DNA of 27,919 nt. Source: Vicinamibacteria bacterium. GTDB taxonomy: Bacteria > Acidobacteriota > Vicinamibacteria > Vicinamibacterales > UBA2999. The translations under genes and the position numbers were made by a program. This document shows, piece by piece, positions 14,640 to 22,505 of the stretch. Each line of letters begins with the position of its first letter. The stretch's first letter is position 1. The notes under the pieces are model-generated. The model was given only the letters and a program-made list of their open reading frames with translations. It made no database searches and had not been told where the DNA came from. The DNA lies in contig JAICEG010000008.1 of assembly GCA_025924295.1 (NCBI GenBank), positions 1-27,919 on the forward strand. Direction: 5' to 3'.

Positions 14640-15436
14640 GGATGCTGGCGCTGCTGCGCAAGGAACTGGCGGACGAGCGGCAGAACCTCGCGCTGTTCGT
14701 GCCGGCGCTGATCGTCGGCGTCATGACGATCCTGCTGCCGCTGTTCGTTGCCGTCATCGTGCCGTCGATGACCGGCGAGCGACTGGCCGACTCGAGCGAT
14801 TTCGAGGTCGCGCTCGACATGTATCGCGAGCAGCCGGAGATGAAAGCGCTCGACCCGGAAGCCGCGATCCAGGCCTACATCTTTCAGTTCTTCGCGGTCA
14901 TGCTCGTCCTGATCCCGGTCACAGCGTCGATGTCACTGGCCGCGCACAGCGTCGTGGGTGAAAAACAGGCGCGCTCACTCGAACCGCTGCTCGTCACGCC
15001 CATCACGACCTTCGAGCTGCTCGGCGCCAAGGTGCTGGGTGCCTTCATCCCGTCAGCCGTCCTGACGGCAGGATTTTTCGTGCTGTATCTGCTGGCCGCG
15101 CTCCTGTTCGCGCGCGCGGGTGTCGCATGGGCCCTGCTCGGGCCGCGGACTCTCGGGATCGTCTTTGTCCTCGGACCGCTGGCCGCACTCGCCGCACTCC
15201 AGATGGCCGTCTGCGTGTCGTCACGGGTCAATGACGCGCGGACAGCCCAGCAGATCGGAGTCCTCGTGATCCTGCCGGTGGCGGGGCTGCTGATCGGTCA
15301 ACTCTTCGGGTCTCTTCAGCTGACAGGTCCTCTGATCTTGATGATTGCCGCCGGGTCTCTCGTGGTCAACGCGATCCTCATGTGGATCGGCATCGTCCTC
15401 TTTGATCGAGAAACCATCCTGACCCGATGGAAGTAG
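14636..15436 (+). CDS. ABC-2 type transporter permease
   Basis: The membrane partner of the preceding ATPase: 266 residues with about six hydrophobic helices (a long N-terminal one near residues 20-45, then helices from about residue 80 on). The cytoplasmic segment VVGEKQARSLEPLLVTPITTFELLGAKVL is the conserved coupling region of NatB/ABC-2 permeases. The pair probably exports an ion, lipid or small molecule; the substrate is not predictable. The ATG at 14636 overlaps the ATPase stop. The amidinotransferase-family gene starts two bases after the stop, so all may be on one transcript with the secreted propeller protein, but a functional link is not evident. Confidence 0.88.
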   Translation: MRMLALLRKELADERQNLALFVPALIVGVMTILLPLFVAVIVPSMTGERLADSSDFEVALDMYREQPEMKALDPEAAIQAYIFQFFAVMLVLIPVTASMSLAAHSVVGEKQARSLEPLLVTPITTFELLGAKVLGAFIPSAVLTAGFFVLYLLAALLFARAGVAWALLGPRTLGIVFVLGPLAALAALQMAVCVSSRVNDARTAQQIGVLVILPVAGLLIGQLFGSLQLTGPLILMIAAGSLVVNAILMWIGIVLFDRETILTRWK

Positions 15437-15437
15437 C

Positions 15438-16322
15438 ATGACGACGACGCTCACCGAGTACGGCCACCTCCAGTCCGTGCTGGTCAAGCACGTGCGCGAT
15501 GCCTTCATCGACGAGCCGACGATTGCCGCGCAGTGGAAGGCGCTGAACTTCACGGCGCCGCCGGACCTGGCACGAGCAATCGATGAGCACGATCGCTTCA
15601 TCGACATCCTGCGATCGAACGGCACCGATGTTCATCTGCTGCCGCGTGACGTGCAAACGACGCTCGACTCCATCTACGTCCGCGATGCGTCGATCGTCTC
15701 GCTGAATGGGCTCATCCTGTGTGGGATGGGGAAGGCCGAGCGATCGACCGAGCCGGCCGCACAGGAACGCGCACTCGGGCAGGTCGGCCTCGCCCTGGCC
15801 GGACGCATCGTCCCGCCCGGACGGCTGGAGGGCGGCGATCTGATCTGGCTCGATTCTCGGACGATCGCGGTGGGCCGCGGATACCGGACCAACGCAGAGG
15901 GGATCCGTCAGCTTCGGTCGCTGGTGGGCAATGCGGTTGAGGTCGTCGAGGTGCCACTGCCCCACTGGCGTGGACAGAGTGACGTCATGCACCTGATGTC
16001 GCTCATCAGCCCGGTCGACCGCGACCTCGCTGTCGTCTACTCGCGCCTGCTCCCGGTGCCATTTCGCGAGTGGCTGCTCGAGCGTGGCATCAAGCTCGTC
16101 GACGTTACCGACGAGGAGTTCGACACGATGGGCACCAACGTCCTGGCACTCGCCCCGCGCCGATGCCTGCTGATCGCGGGCAACCCGCTGACGCGCCGCG
16201 CGCTCGAGGCTGCCGGCTGCGAAGTCCTGGAATACGAAGGCACTGAAATAAGCGCCAAGGGCTCCGGAGGGCCAACGTGTCTGACAAGGCCGCTGGTGCG
16301 CTCAGACCAGTCGACAATCTAG
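15438..16322 (+). CDS. Amidinotransferase/arginine deiminase superfamily hydrolase (DDAH-like)
   Basis: A 294-residue pentein-fold enzyme that probably hydrolyses a guanidino or ureido compound such as N-omega-methylarginine, arginine or a citrulline-like substrate. The expected active-site order is intact: Asp83 in YVRDAS, Glu131 and Asp134 in EGGD, His185 in SDVMHLMSL, and the nucleophile Cys281 in GGPTCLTRP. The size fits dimethylarginine dimethylaminohydrolase and the short citrullinase-like enzymes better than the ~400-residue arginine deiminases. No arginine catabolism genes (carbamate kinase, ornithine carbamoyltransferase) are nearby. The ATG lies two bases after the permease stop. 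The stop codon TAG overlaps the TAGAAT promoter-like element of the next unit. Confidence 0.85.
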   Translation: MTTTLTEYGHLQSVLVKHVRDAFIDEPTIAAQWKALNFTAPPDLARAIDEHDRFIDILRSNGTDVHLLPRDVQTTLDSIYVRDASIVSLNGLILCGMGKAERSTEPAAQERALGQVGLALAGRIVPPGRLEGGDLIWLDSRTIAVGRGYRTNAEGIRQLRSLVGNAVEVVEVPLPHWRGQSDVMHLMSLISPVDRDLAVVYSRLLPVPFREWLLERGIKLVDVTDEEFDTMGTNVLALAPRRCLLIAGNPLTRRALEAAGCEVLEYEGTEISAKGSGGPTCLTRPLVRSDQSTI

Positions 16323-16325
16323 AAT
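16320..16325 (+). promoter_or_regulatory. -10 element upstream of the GMC dehydrogenase operon
   Basis: TAGAAT overlaps the stop codon of the upstream gene. The expected start is near 16332, giving a leader of about 27 bases that contains an AGGGA at 16345-16349, nine bases before the ATG at 16359. No convincing -35 box is seen. This unit has a normal leader and ribosome binding site, unlike the leaderless-looking genes. Confidence 0.4.
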
Positions 16326-16344
16326 CACCAGTCAACAACGATTC

Positions 16345-16349
16345 AGGGA
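16345..16349 (+). promoter_or_regulatory. Ribosome binding site AGGGA
   Basis: AGGGA precedes the ATG at 16359 by nine bases and supports this start for the Tat-exported small subunit. It is one of the few recognisable Shine-Dalgarno sequences in the window. Confidence 0.5.
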
Positions 16350-16358
16350 TCAAAGATC

Positions 16359-17063
16359 ATGAATCAAAGACTGATTGCCAGGCGAGAGTGGTTGAAGCGC
16401 GTCGGTGCGGCGGCAGCGATCCCGCCGCGAATGCTGCTTCCGATCGTGACGCCGAGCGGTGAACCGATCCCCGGGCCCGCACAATCTCCAATCGCACCAG
16501 CCGTCAGCGCGCCTGAAACGCTGACCGCCGGCGAGGCCGAAACACTCGGCGCGATCGCCGCGCGACTGATTCCCACCGATGGCAACGGACCTGGCGCCAC
16601 CGAAGCGCGCGCCGCGCAGTACATCGATCGCGCCCTCGGCGGGGCGCTGTCGTCATTTCGCGACACCTACCGCGCAGGGCTGGCCGCGCTCGATCAATAC
16701 GCGCAGAGCACGAAGGGCAATTCGTTCGCCCGCCTGTCCACCGCCGATCAGGACGCACTCCTGCGCGACATCGAGCGCAACGAAGCCGCGGGGTTCTCGC
16801 AGTCGGCAGCGTTCTTCAATCTCGTCCTCGCCCACACCATTCAGGGCACCTTCTGCGATCCGCATTACGGCGGCAATGTGAACTTCGCCGGCTGGGATCT
16901 CATTGGGTATCCGGGTGTGCGCCTCGCCGTCAGCGCAGGGGAACAGGGCCTGAACGCACGTCCGGCGCCGACCCACATGTCCGCCTACGACTACCGCATG
17001 TTCTCGGGAAGCCGTCCCGCACGCGCGGCGCTGGATCAGGGAGGCAGGCATCATGGCGACTGA
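16359..17063 (+). CDS. Gluconate 2-dehydrogenase subunit 3 family protein (Tat-exported small subunit)
   Basis: A 234-residue protein that normally acts as chaperone and small subunit of a membrane-associated FAD dehydrogenase, carrying the large subunit across the membrane. The N terminus ARREWLKRVGAAAA has a twin-arginine motif (Arg8-Arg9 followed by E-W-L-K) and a mildly hydrophobic region. LTAGEAETLGAIAARLIPTD is the hallmark opening of the subunit 3 domain, and FCDPHYGGNVNFAGWDLIGYPG is its conserved C-terminal motif. The large subunit follows with an 11-base overlap, as expected for co-translation and co-export. The third, cytochrome c, subunit of gluconate dehydrogenase is not encoded in the window. 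Confidence 0.9.
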   Translation: MNQRLIARREWLKRVGAAAAIPPRMLLPIVTPSGEPIPGPAQSPIAPAVSAPETLTAGEAETLGAIAARLIPTDGNGPGATEARAAQYIDRALGGALSSFRDTYRAGLAALDQYAQSTKGNSFARLSTADQDALLRDIERNEAAGFSQSAAFFNLVLAHTIQGTFCDPHYGGNVNFAGWDLIGYPGVRLAVSAGEQGLNARPAPTHMSAYDYRMFSGSRPARAALDQGGRHHGD

Positions 17064-18759
17064 GCTCAAGAAGACAGATGTCGTCATCGTCGGCCTCGGC
17101 GCGGTTGGCGGCGTCGCGGTACTGCCAATCGTCGAAGCGGGATTGAACGTCGTGGGTCTCGAGGCAGGAACGTGGTTGCGCGCCGACGACTTCGCGCCCG
17201 ACGAACTGCGGAACAACTATCGCGGGTGGCCGCAGGCAGTGCAGAAAGCCAACCGGGAGATCCCGACGCATCGGCCGAATGCCTCTTCACCGAATTCGCC
17301 ACGGCTGGCGATTCACCCGATGATGAACGCGGTCGGCGGCACCTCGCTTCACTACTGGGCACAGAGCTGGCGCCTGAGCCCGTGGGACTTCAAGGTGATG
17401 AGCGAGACCACACGACGCTACGGTGCGTCGCGAATCCCCAAAGGGTCAACCGTCGAGGACTGGCCCTTCGGGCTCGAGGAACTCGAGCCGTACTACGATC
17501 GCGTCGAACGCGAAATCGGCGTCTCCGGGAAGGCCGGCAACATCGACGGCCGGATCGATCGCGGCGGGAATATCTTCGAGGGGCCGCGCAAGCGCGAATA
17601 TCCGATGCCTCCCCTTCGCGGCTCGGGATTCACCGAGATGATGACCAATGCCGCGCGTGGCCTCGGATGGCACGCCTTCCCGGGACCGGCGGCGGTCAAC
17701 TCGCGGAACTACGGAAATCGTACCGCGTGCGTGTATCACGGCTTCTGCAACCGCGGCGGCTGTCACGTGAACGCCAAAGGATCGACGGCAGTCACGACGA
17801 TTCCCAAAGCGCTCAGCACCAAGCGTCTCGACGTCGTCACGGAAGCGCACGTGATCAGGATCGATGTGAACGACAAGGGCCGAGTCTCCGGAGTGTCCTA
17901 TCTGAAGAGTGGCACCGAATACTTTCAACCGGCAGACGTCGTCCTGCTGGCCGGCTACACATACGAGAACGTGCGGCTGCTGCTTCTCTCGAAGTCCAAG
18001 GCGTTTCCGAACGGCCTGTCGAACAACCATGGACAGGTAGGCCGTCACTATTTCAGCCACAACACGGGCGCCAGCGTGAGCGCGCTCTTTCCGCGATCGC
18101 TGAACAGCTGGTACGGACTGCCAGCGCAGGGCGTTGCCGTCGACAACTGGGCCGACGACAACTTCGATCATGCCGGACTCGATTTCATCGGTGGCGGGAA
18201 CCTGTGGATCTATTCCGACCGGCGGCCAATCGGCGCGGCAAGCATGAGTACCTTCGGGCGAGCACCGCGGTGGGGCACGGCGTGGAAGACGTTCATCAAG
18301 GAGAACGCAGACCGCGCCAACACGGCCTATCTTCAGAAGACCACGTTGCCGTACGAGGACAACTACCTCGATCTCGACCCGAACGTCACTGATCCGCTCG
18401 GGTATCCAGTCTGCCGCATCACGGCCGAATTCAAAGAGAACGATCGAGCTGTCGGCGCTTTCATTCAGGACAAGATGGTCGAGTGGTATCGCGCGGCCGG
18501 AGCCGTCGCGACGGACAAACTTCCGCTCGGCACGATGGGACCGTCGACGCACGCCTACGGCGGCACTCGGATGGGCAACAACACCGAAACGAACGTCGTC
18601 AACCGGTGGGGTTTCTCACACGAAGTACCGAACCTGGGTGTCGTCGGTGCGTCCGTGATGGGAACCAGTGGCGCCAGAAACCCGACACTCACAGCTCAGG
18701 CATTGGCCTGGAGGACAGGCGATTATCTGACCAGGAGCTGGAAGGAAATCACTGCGTAA
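17053..18759 (+). CDS. FAD-dependent GMC-family dehydrogenase, large subunit
   Basis: A 568-residue flavoprotein of the glucose-methanol-choline family, gluconate/sorbose dehydrogenase type, oxidising a sugar, sugar acid or alcohol and passing electrons to a cytochrome or quinone. The FAD-binding motif GLGAVG is at residues 14-19, followed by GLEAG; NAVGGTSLHYWAQSWRL binds the flavin. The C-terminal GMC domain holds the catalytic pair His500 (STHAYGGTRMG) and Asn543 (RNPTLTAQAL). Three cysteines (C226, C232, C237) in CVYHGFCNRGGC resemble the region that binds an iron-sulfur cluster in related FAD-glucose dehydrogenases. No own signal peptide is seen, consistent with export by hitchhiking on the Tat signal of the small subunit. 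The substrate is unknown. Confidence 0.9.
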   Translation: MATELKKTDVVIVGLGAVGGVAVLPIVEAGLNVVGLEAGTWLRADDFAPDELRNNYRGWPQAVQKANREIPTHRPNASSPNSPRLAIHPMMNAVGGTSLHYWAQSWRLSPWDFKVMSETTRRYGASRIPKGSTVEDWPFGLEELEPYYDRVEREIGVSGKAGNIDGRIDRGGNIFEGPRKREYPMPPLRGSGFTEMMTNAARGLGWHAFPGPAAVNSRNYGNRTACVYHGFCNRGGCHVNAKGSTAVTTIPKALSTKRLDVVTEAHVIRIDVNDKGRVSGVSYLKSGTEYFQPADVVLLAGYTYENVRLLLLSKSKAFPNGLSNNHGQVGRHYFSHNTGASVSALFPRSLNSWYGLPAQGVAVDNWADDNFDHAGLDFIGGGNLWIYSDRRPIGAASMSTFGRAPRWGTAWKTFIKENADRANTAYLQKTTLPYEDNYLDLDPNVTDPLGYPVCRITAEFKENDRAVGAFIQDKMVEWYRAAGAVATDKLPLGTMGPSTHAYGGTRMGNNTETNVVNRWGFSHEVPNLGVVGASVMGTSGARNPTLTAQALAWRTGDYLTRSWKEITA

Positions 18760-18893
18760 GTCTGCCAAACCCTGAAATATTTCCTCGACTCCCCTCCGTG
18801 GGCGGGTGCGAAAGTGCCTCATTCCGGGAAGAACGCGACATTGTGGGCACTGGCGAGCAGCTTGCTACGAACCGCTACGGAAGGAAGTTGACG
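18760..18893. other. 134-base intergenic region with no gene
   Basis: It contains a 10-base palindrome GAAATATTTC (18774-18783) soon after the dehydrogenase stop, a weak extended -10-like string TGC-TACGAA (18863-18871), and the ribosome binding site of the next gene. No intrinsic terminator with a T-tract is visible. An open frame runs through this region from the dehydrogenase gene but shows no conserved sequence before 18894. Confidence 0.4.
18881..18887 (+). promoter_or_regulatory. Ribosome binding site AAGGAAG
   Basis: AAGGAAG precedes the ATG at 18894 by six bases and decides the start of the small conserved gene, against a much longer in-frame ORF that begins inside the GMC gene at 18483. 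Confidence 0.55.
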
Positions 18894-19271
18894 ATGTCCG
18901 GACGCGACTCGGCGCTCGATTCACCACCTCAGCCACTCGACCAGTTCGTCCGTGAGCCCGGGTGTTCGGACGGGATCGATTTCCAGTGTCTGCCTCCTGG
19001 CACCGCGATCCACGTCGATACCCGGTATTCGACCTATCGCTTGGTTGTCGTCGATTCCGAAAACAGGCGCGCCACCGTGACTGGCGGCCGGTTGTTCCCG
19101 AAGCCGACGCAGGTCCGTATCGAAGGCGCGACCGCCGGAGGTACCGCGATCAAGTCGGGTTGGATTGGCATCGGCTTACGGCTCGAGATGTCGAGCGACA
19201 CGAGCCGCGTCACCACCTCGGTCGTCCAGGCGATCACGATCGATCCTCCGCCGGCCTCGCGCGTCTTCTGA
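18894..19271 (+). CDS. Small conserved protein of unknown function (125 residues)
   Basis: I cannot assign a known function. From the ATG at 18894 the protein has a polar N terminus of ~30 residues (MSGRDSALDSPPQPLDQF). A compact beta-rich domain follows: LPPGTAIHVDTRYSTYRLVVVD, a TVTGGRLFPKPTQVRIEG segment, then GGTAIKSGWIGIGLRLEM, ending with TTSVVQAITI. The GGxxFPxPT...GxTxGGTxIKxGWIGxGLxLE pattern resembles small uncharacterised proteins I have seen in Acidobacteria and Planctomycetes, from memory only. No signal peptide, membrane helix or catalytic motif is visible, so a cytoplasmic beta-barrel-like fold is plausible. A clear ribosome binding site supports the start. It stands alone between the dehydrogenase operon and the beta-oxidation cluster, with 84 bases to the next gene. 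Confidence 0.7.
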   Translation: MSGRDSALDSPPQPLDQFVREPGCSDGIDFQCLPPGTAIHVDTRYSTYRLVVVDSENRRATVTGGRLFPKPTQVRIEGATAGGTAIKSGWIGIGLRLEMSSDTSRVTTSVVQAITIDPPPASRVF

Positions 19272-19343
19272 CGTATCCGCGAATTTCAAACCTCCTCAGC
19301 ACAGGCGCGCGGCCCGTCGGCACATGGAGGAGGCGACAGCCGG

Positions 19344-19349
19344 TAAACT
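19344..19349 (+). promoter_or_regulatory. -10 element for leaderless transcription of the beta-oxidation cluster
   Basis: TAAACT is followed by six bases and then the ATG at 19356, the same geometry as TACAAT before the gene at 4209. The expected transcription start is the A of the ATG. No -35 box is evident. GGAGGAGG at 19326-19333 is a strong Shine-Dalgarno-like string, but it is 22 bases upstream, too far for normal use. Confidence 0.45.
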
Positions 19350-19355
19350 GATCAC

Positions 19356-21689
19356 ATGATCCGCTCGGTCGCCGTGCTGGGCGCCGGTGTCATGGGAGCT
19401 CAGATCGCGGCGCATGTCGCAAACGCCGGTGTCCCGGCCGTTTTGCTGGACGTCACGAGCGAGGCCGCCGCAGAGGGGCTCAAGCGCGCCCGCGCACTCA
19501 AACCGGATCCATTCTTCACCCCGGATACCTGGAAGCTCATTACGACCGCCAGCTTCGATCAGGGGATGGCCCGGCTGGCCGACGCCGACTGGATCATCGA
19601 GGCAATCGTCGAGCGACTCGACGTGAAGCAGGCGCTCCTCGCTCGTGTCGATCAGGCGAGACGTCCGGGATCGATCGTCAGCTCGAACACATCGGGCATC
19701 CCCATTCATGCGCTCGCAGAGGGGCGCAGCGATGACTTCCGGCGGCACTGGCTGGGAACGCATTTCTTCAACCCGCCTCGCTACCTTCACCTGCTGGAGA
19801 TCATTCCGACGGCCGAGACCAGCCGTGCTGTCATCGATAGCGTGACGTCATTCGCCGATCACCATCTCGGCAAGGGCGTGGTGATCGCGAAGGACTCGCC
19901 GAACTTCATCGGCAACCATCTCGCGCTCGCGGGAGTCGTGCCGCTGCTCTCTCTGGTCGCGGCGGGCGAGTACACGATCGAAGAGATCGACGCGATGACC
20001 GGCCCGGCGATCGGGCGTCCGAAGAGCGCGACTTTCCGCACCCTCGATCTGGCCGGCGTGGACATCCTTGTCCATGTCATCCGCAACCTCAACGAGCGGC
20101 TGCCCGACGAAAACGCGCGCGCGCGTTTCGTGCTGCCGGCATTCGTCGATCAGATGCTGGCCAAGGGGCTCATCGGAGAGAAGGCGGGGCAGGGCTTCTA
20201 CAAGCGGGTGAAGGGCAGCGATGGCGAATCCGAGATCCTGACGCTCGACCACGAGACGATGGAGTACCGGCCGCGGAAGTCGGTAAAGCTACCCTCCCTC
20301 GACTCGGCGAGTGCGATTGCCGACACCGGCGAGCGCATCAAGACACTCTTCAACGGCAGCGACCGGGTCGGCCGCTTTCTTCGCTCGACCCTGGCGCCGG
20401 CCCTCGTCTACGCGGCACAGGTAACCCCCGACATCGCCTTCTCCCCCGACGATGTCGATCGCGTGATGCGATGGGGATTTGGATGGGAGCTTGGACCGTT
20501 CGAGACAGCGGATGCAATCGGTATCGAGCGAGTGATCGAAGCCGCTCGCGAGGTCGATGGCGATCTCCTGGCCAGTGGTGTTCCACCGATCTGGCGCCCA
20601 GCTCTCGAGAGCAACCGCACCGGTCCGGATAAAGCCGGACACGACGTACGGCTGCGTGACGGTGAGGTGCCTCCAGCCGCCGCGGACTTGCAGATCCTCC
20701 GCGCGGCGAAAGAGCGTTCCAAGGTCGTCAAGAAGAATCCCGGCGCGAGCCTCGTGGACCTCGGTGATGGTGTCCTCGCAGTCGAGTTCCACTCGAAGAT
20801 GAATGCGATCGGAGGCGACACGATCCAGATGCTGCAGGCGGGCGTTCGCGAAGCGGAGCGCAATTTCGCAGCGCTGGTCGTCGGCAACGAGGCGGTGCAC
20901 TTCTCCGCCGGCGCCAACCTGATGCTCGTGCTGCTCGAAGCGCAGGAGGAGAACTGGGACGAGCTCGATCTGATGGTGCGGACGTTCCAGCAGACGACCA
21001 TGGCGCTGCGTTACGCAGGTGTGCCGGTCATCGTCGCACCCGCCGGCCTGACGCTCGGCGGTGGCTGTGAGATCGCCTTGCACGCGGATCGCGTCCAAAT
21101 AGCAGGGGAGACCTACCTCGGGCTGGTCGAGGTTGGCGTGGGTCTCATCCCGGCGGGCGGCGGAACGAAAGAGATGGTCGCGCGCGCGGCCGAACAGATG
21201 CTGCCAGGCGCCTCGGACCTGTTGCCGCCGGTGCAGCGTGCGTTCGAAACGATTGGCTTTGCGAAAACGTCAGCCAGCGGTCCGGATGCGATTCGAATCG
21301 GCTACTTGCGCCCGGTGGATGCCGTGACGATGAATCGCGACCGGTTGCTGAGCGATGCCAAGACACGCGCGCTCGAGAGAGTGCGCGAGGGCTACACCGC
21401 TCCTGTGCGACGAACGGCGATCCCGGTTGGCGGTGAGGGTGTCGCAGCGACGTTGAAGCTCGGTGTTCACCTGGCCTGGAGAGCCGGGCGCATCAGCGAC
21501 CACGACAAGTTGATCGGTCGAAAGCTGGCCACGATCATGACAGGAGGGAATCTGCCTCACGCGGCGATGGTGTCCGAGCAGCATTTGCTCGACCTCGAAC
21601 GCGAGGCGTTTCTCAGCCTGTTGACGGAGCCGAAAACGCGGGAGCGAATTCAGCACACGCTGAAGACCGGCAAGCCATTGAGAAATTGA
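19356..21689 (+). CDS. Fused 3-hydroxyacyl-CoA dehydrogenase / enoyl-CoA hydratase (FadN-like)
   Basis: A bifunctional beta-oxidation enzyme of 777 residues, hydrating enoyl-CoA and oxidising 3-hydroxyacyl-CoA to 3-ketoacyl-CoA. The domain order is that of Bacillus FadN: dehydrogenase first, hydratase last, opposite to E. coli FadB/FadJ. The NAD motif GAGVMG is at residues 9-14. The catalytic His136 is in THFFNPPRYLHLLEI, followed by KDSPNFIGNHLA and the helical dimerisation domain (TGPAIGRPKSATFRTLDLAGVD). The hydratase domain starts near residue 470: oxyanion segment HFSAGANL, Glu572 in GGGCEIALHADR and Glu592 in GLVEVGVGLIPAGGG. These match both catalytic glutamates of mammalian crotonase, including their 20-residue spacing. 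It is the first gene of the fatty-acid cluster and is six bases from the next gene. Confidence 0.93.
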   Translation: MIRSVAVLGAGVMGAQIAAHVANAGVPAVLLDVTSEAAAEGLKRARALKPDPFFTPDTWKLITTASFDQGMARLADADWIIEAIVERLDVKQALLARVDQARRPGSIVSSNTSGIPIHALAEGRSDDFRRHWLGTHFFNPPRYLHLLEIIPTAETSRAVIDSVTSFADHHLGKGVVIAKDSPNFIGNHLALAGVVPLLSLVAAGEYTIEEIDAMTGPAIGRPKSATFRTLDLAGVDILVHVIRNLNERLPDENARARFVLPAFVDQMLAKGLIGEKAGQGFYKRVKGSDGESEILTLDHETMEYRPRKSVKLPSLDSASAIADTGERIKTLFNGSDRVGRFLRSTLAPALVYAAQVTPDIAFSPDDVDRVMRWGFGWELGPFETADAIGIERVIEAAREVDGDLLASGVPPIWRPALESNRTGPDKAGHDVRLRDGEVPPAAADLQILRAAKERSKVVKKNPGASLVDLGDGVLAVEFHSKMNAIGGDTIQMLQAGVREAERNFAALVVGNEAVHFSAGANLMLVLLEAQEENWDELDLMVRTFQQTTMALRYAGVPVIVAPAGLTLGGGCEIALHADRVQIAGETYLGLVEVGVGLIPAGGGTKEMVARAAEQMLPGASDLLPPVQRAFETIGFAKTSASGPDAIRIGYLRPVDAVTMNRDRLLSDAKTRALERVREGYTAPVRRTAIPVGGEGVAATLKLGVHLAWRAGRISDHDKLIGRKLATIMTGGNLPHAAMVSEQHLLDLEREAFLSLLTEPKTRERIQHTLKTGKPLRN

Positions 21690-21695
21690 CTACGG

Positions 21696-22505
21696 ATGAA
21701 GATCATCGACAGAGGATCCGGCACACCGGTGATACTCGTGCCCGGAATCCAGGGCCGTTGGGAGTGGATGCAACCGGCTGTCGACGCGCTGTCGCAGCGA
21801 TGCCGGGTCCTTACCTTCTCGCTGGCCGACGAGCCGACGAGCGGCGCGTCCTTCGATGAGGCATCAGGCTTCAACTGCTACCTGCAGCAGATCGCGGAGG
21901 CGCTGGATGTCACCGGAGTGAAGTCGGCGGTCATCTGTGGCATCTCGTACGGCGGCCTGATCGCCGCGGCGTTCGCCGCACGGTATCCCGATCGCGCGCT
22001 GGGGGTCGTCGTGGTGTCGGGTATCCCGCCCTCGTGGACGCCCGACGCGCGCGTCAGGTTCCTGATGCGCGCACCGCGGCTGCTGGCACCGATCTTCTGC
22101 ATCAACTCCGTGCGGTTGTTCGGTGAGATGGTGGCAGCGAAGGACGGCGTGATCGCCGCGCTGTCGTTTGCGCTCGCGCACATCGGAGCGGTCGTCAGGA
22201 ACCGGTTCTCGCCCGTCCTCATGGCGCGGCGGGTGCGATTGCTGGAAGGGAACACACTCGAGCAGGAGCTGACTCAGCTGCGCGTGCCGGCACTGATCAT
22301 TACGGGGCAGGCGGAGCTCGATCGCGTCGTGCCCGTTGCGTTGACACGGGATTACCTGCGGCTATGGCCGAATGCGAGCTCTGCCACGATCGAGCAGGCC
22401 GGGCATCTCGGGCCGATCACCAGGCCGCAGCAGTTCGCCGATCTTGTCGCGCGATTCGCTGACGAAGGTGCACGACATCACGAACAAAGGAGACGCGTTG
22501 TCTGA
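21696..22505 (+). CDS. Alpha/beta-hydrolase fold protein
   Basis: A 269-residue predicted esterase, lipase-like or thioesterase enzyme. The catalytic triad is readable: Ser84 in the nucleophile elbow CGISYGG, Asp209 in ITGQAELDRVVP, and His237 in QAGHLGPITRP. The N-terminal VILVPGIQGRWEWMQP is the oxyanion-side HG-like strand. No signal peptide is present, so it is probably cytosolic. It lies six bases after the FadN-like gene and overlaps the next hydrolase gene by eight bases, inside the beta-oxidation cluster. A role in releasing or trimming acyl chains (ester or CoA-thioester hydrolysis) is therefore plausible but is an inference from context. Confidence 0.85.
   Translation: MKIIDRGSGTPVILVPGIQGRWEWMQPAVDALSQRCRVLTFSLADEPTSGASFDEASGFNCYLQQIAEALDVTGVKSAVICGISYGGLIAAAFAARYPDRALGVVVVSGIPPSWTPDARVRFLMRAPRLLAPIFCINSVRLFGEMVAAKDGVIAALSFALAHIGAVVRNRFSPVLMARRVRLLEGNTLEQELTQLRVPALIITGQAELDRVVPVALTRDYLRLWPNASSATIEQAGHLGPITRPQQFADLVARFADEGARHHEQRRRVV
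22486..22493 (+). promoter_or_regulatory. Strong ribosome binding site deciding a TTG start
   Basis: AAAGGAGA lies five bases before the TTG at 22498. This is the best Shine-Dalgarno sequence in the window. It fixes the start of the second hydrolase, which otherwise has a long in-frame extension back to 22372 inside the preceding gene. Confidence 0.7.

Noticed and set aside
17172..18392. 406-codon open frame in another plus frame inside the GMC gene
   Set aside because: The translation is Arg/Ser-rich shadow sequence with no motif, while the GMC frame is fully conserved.
18774..18783. GAAATATTTC palindrome as a terminator
   Set aside because: The stem is A/T-only and too short, and no T-tract follows.
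18483..18893. Long 5' extension of the small conserved gene into the GMC gene
   Set aside because: The extension overlaps conserved GMC codons in another frame; a ribosome binding site and the start of the conserved part favour 18894.
22372..22497. Upstream in-frame ATG for the second hydrolase
   Set aside because: The extension is a shadow of the previous gene; AAAGGAGA before the TTG at 22498 fixes the start.
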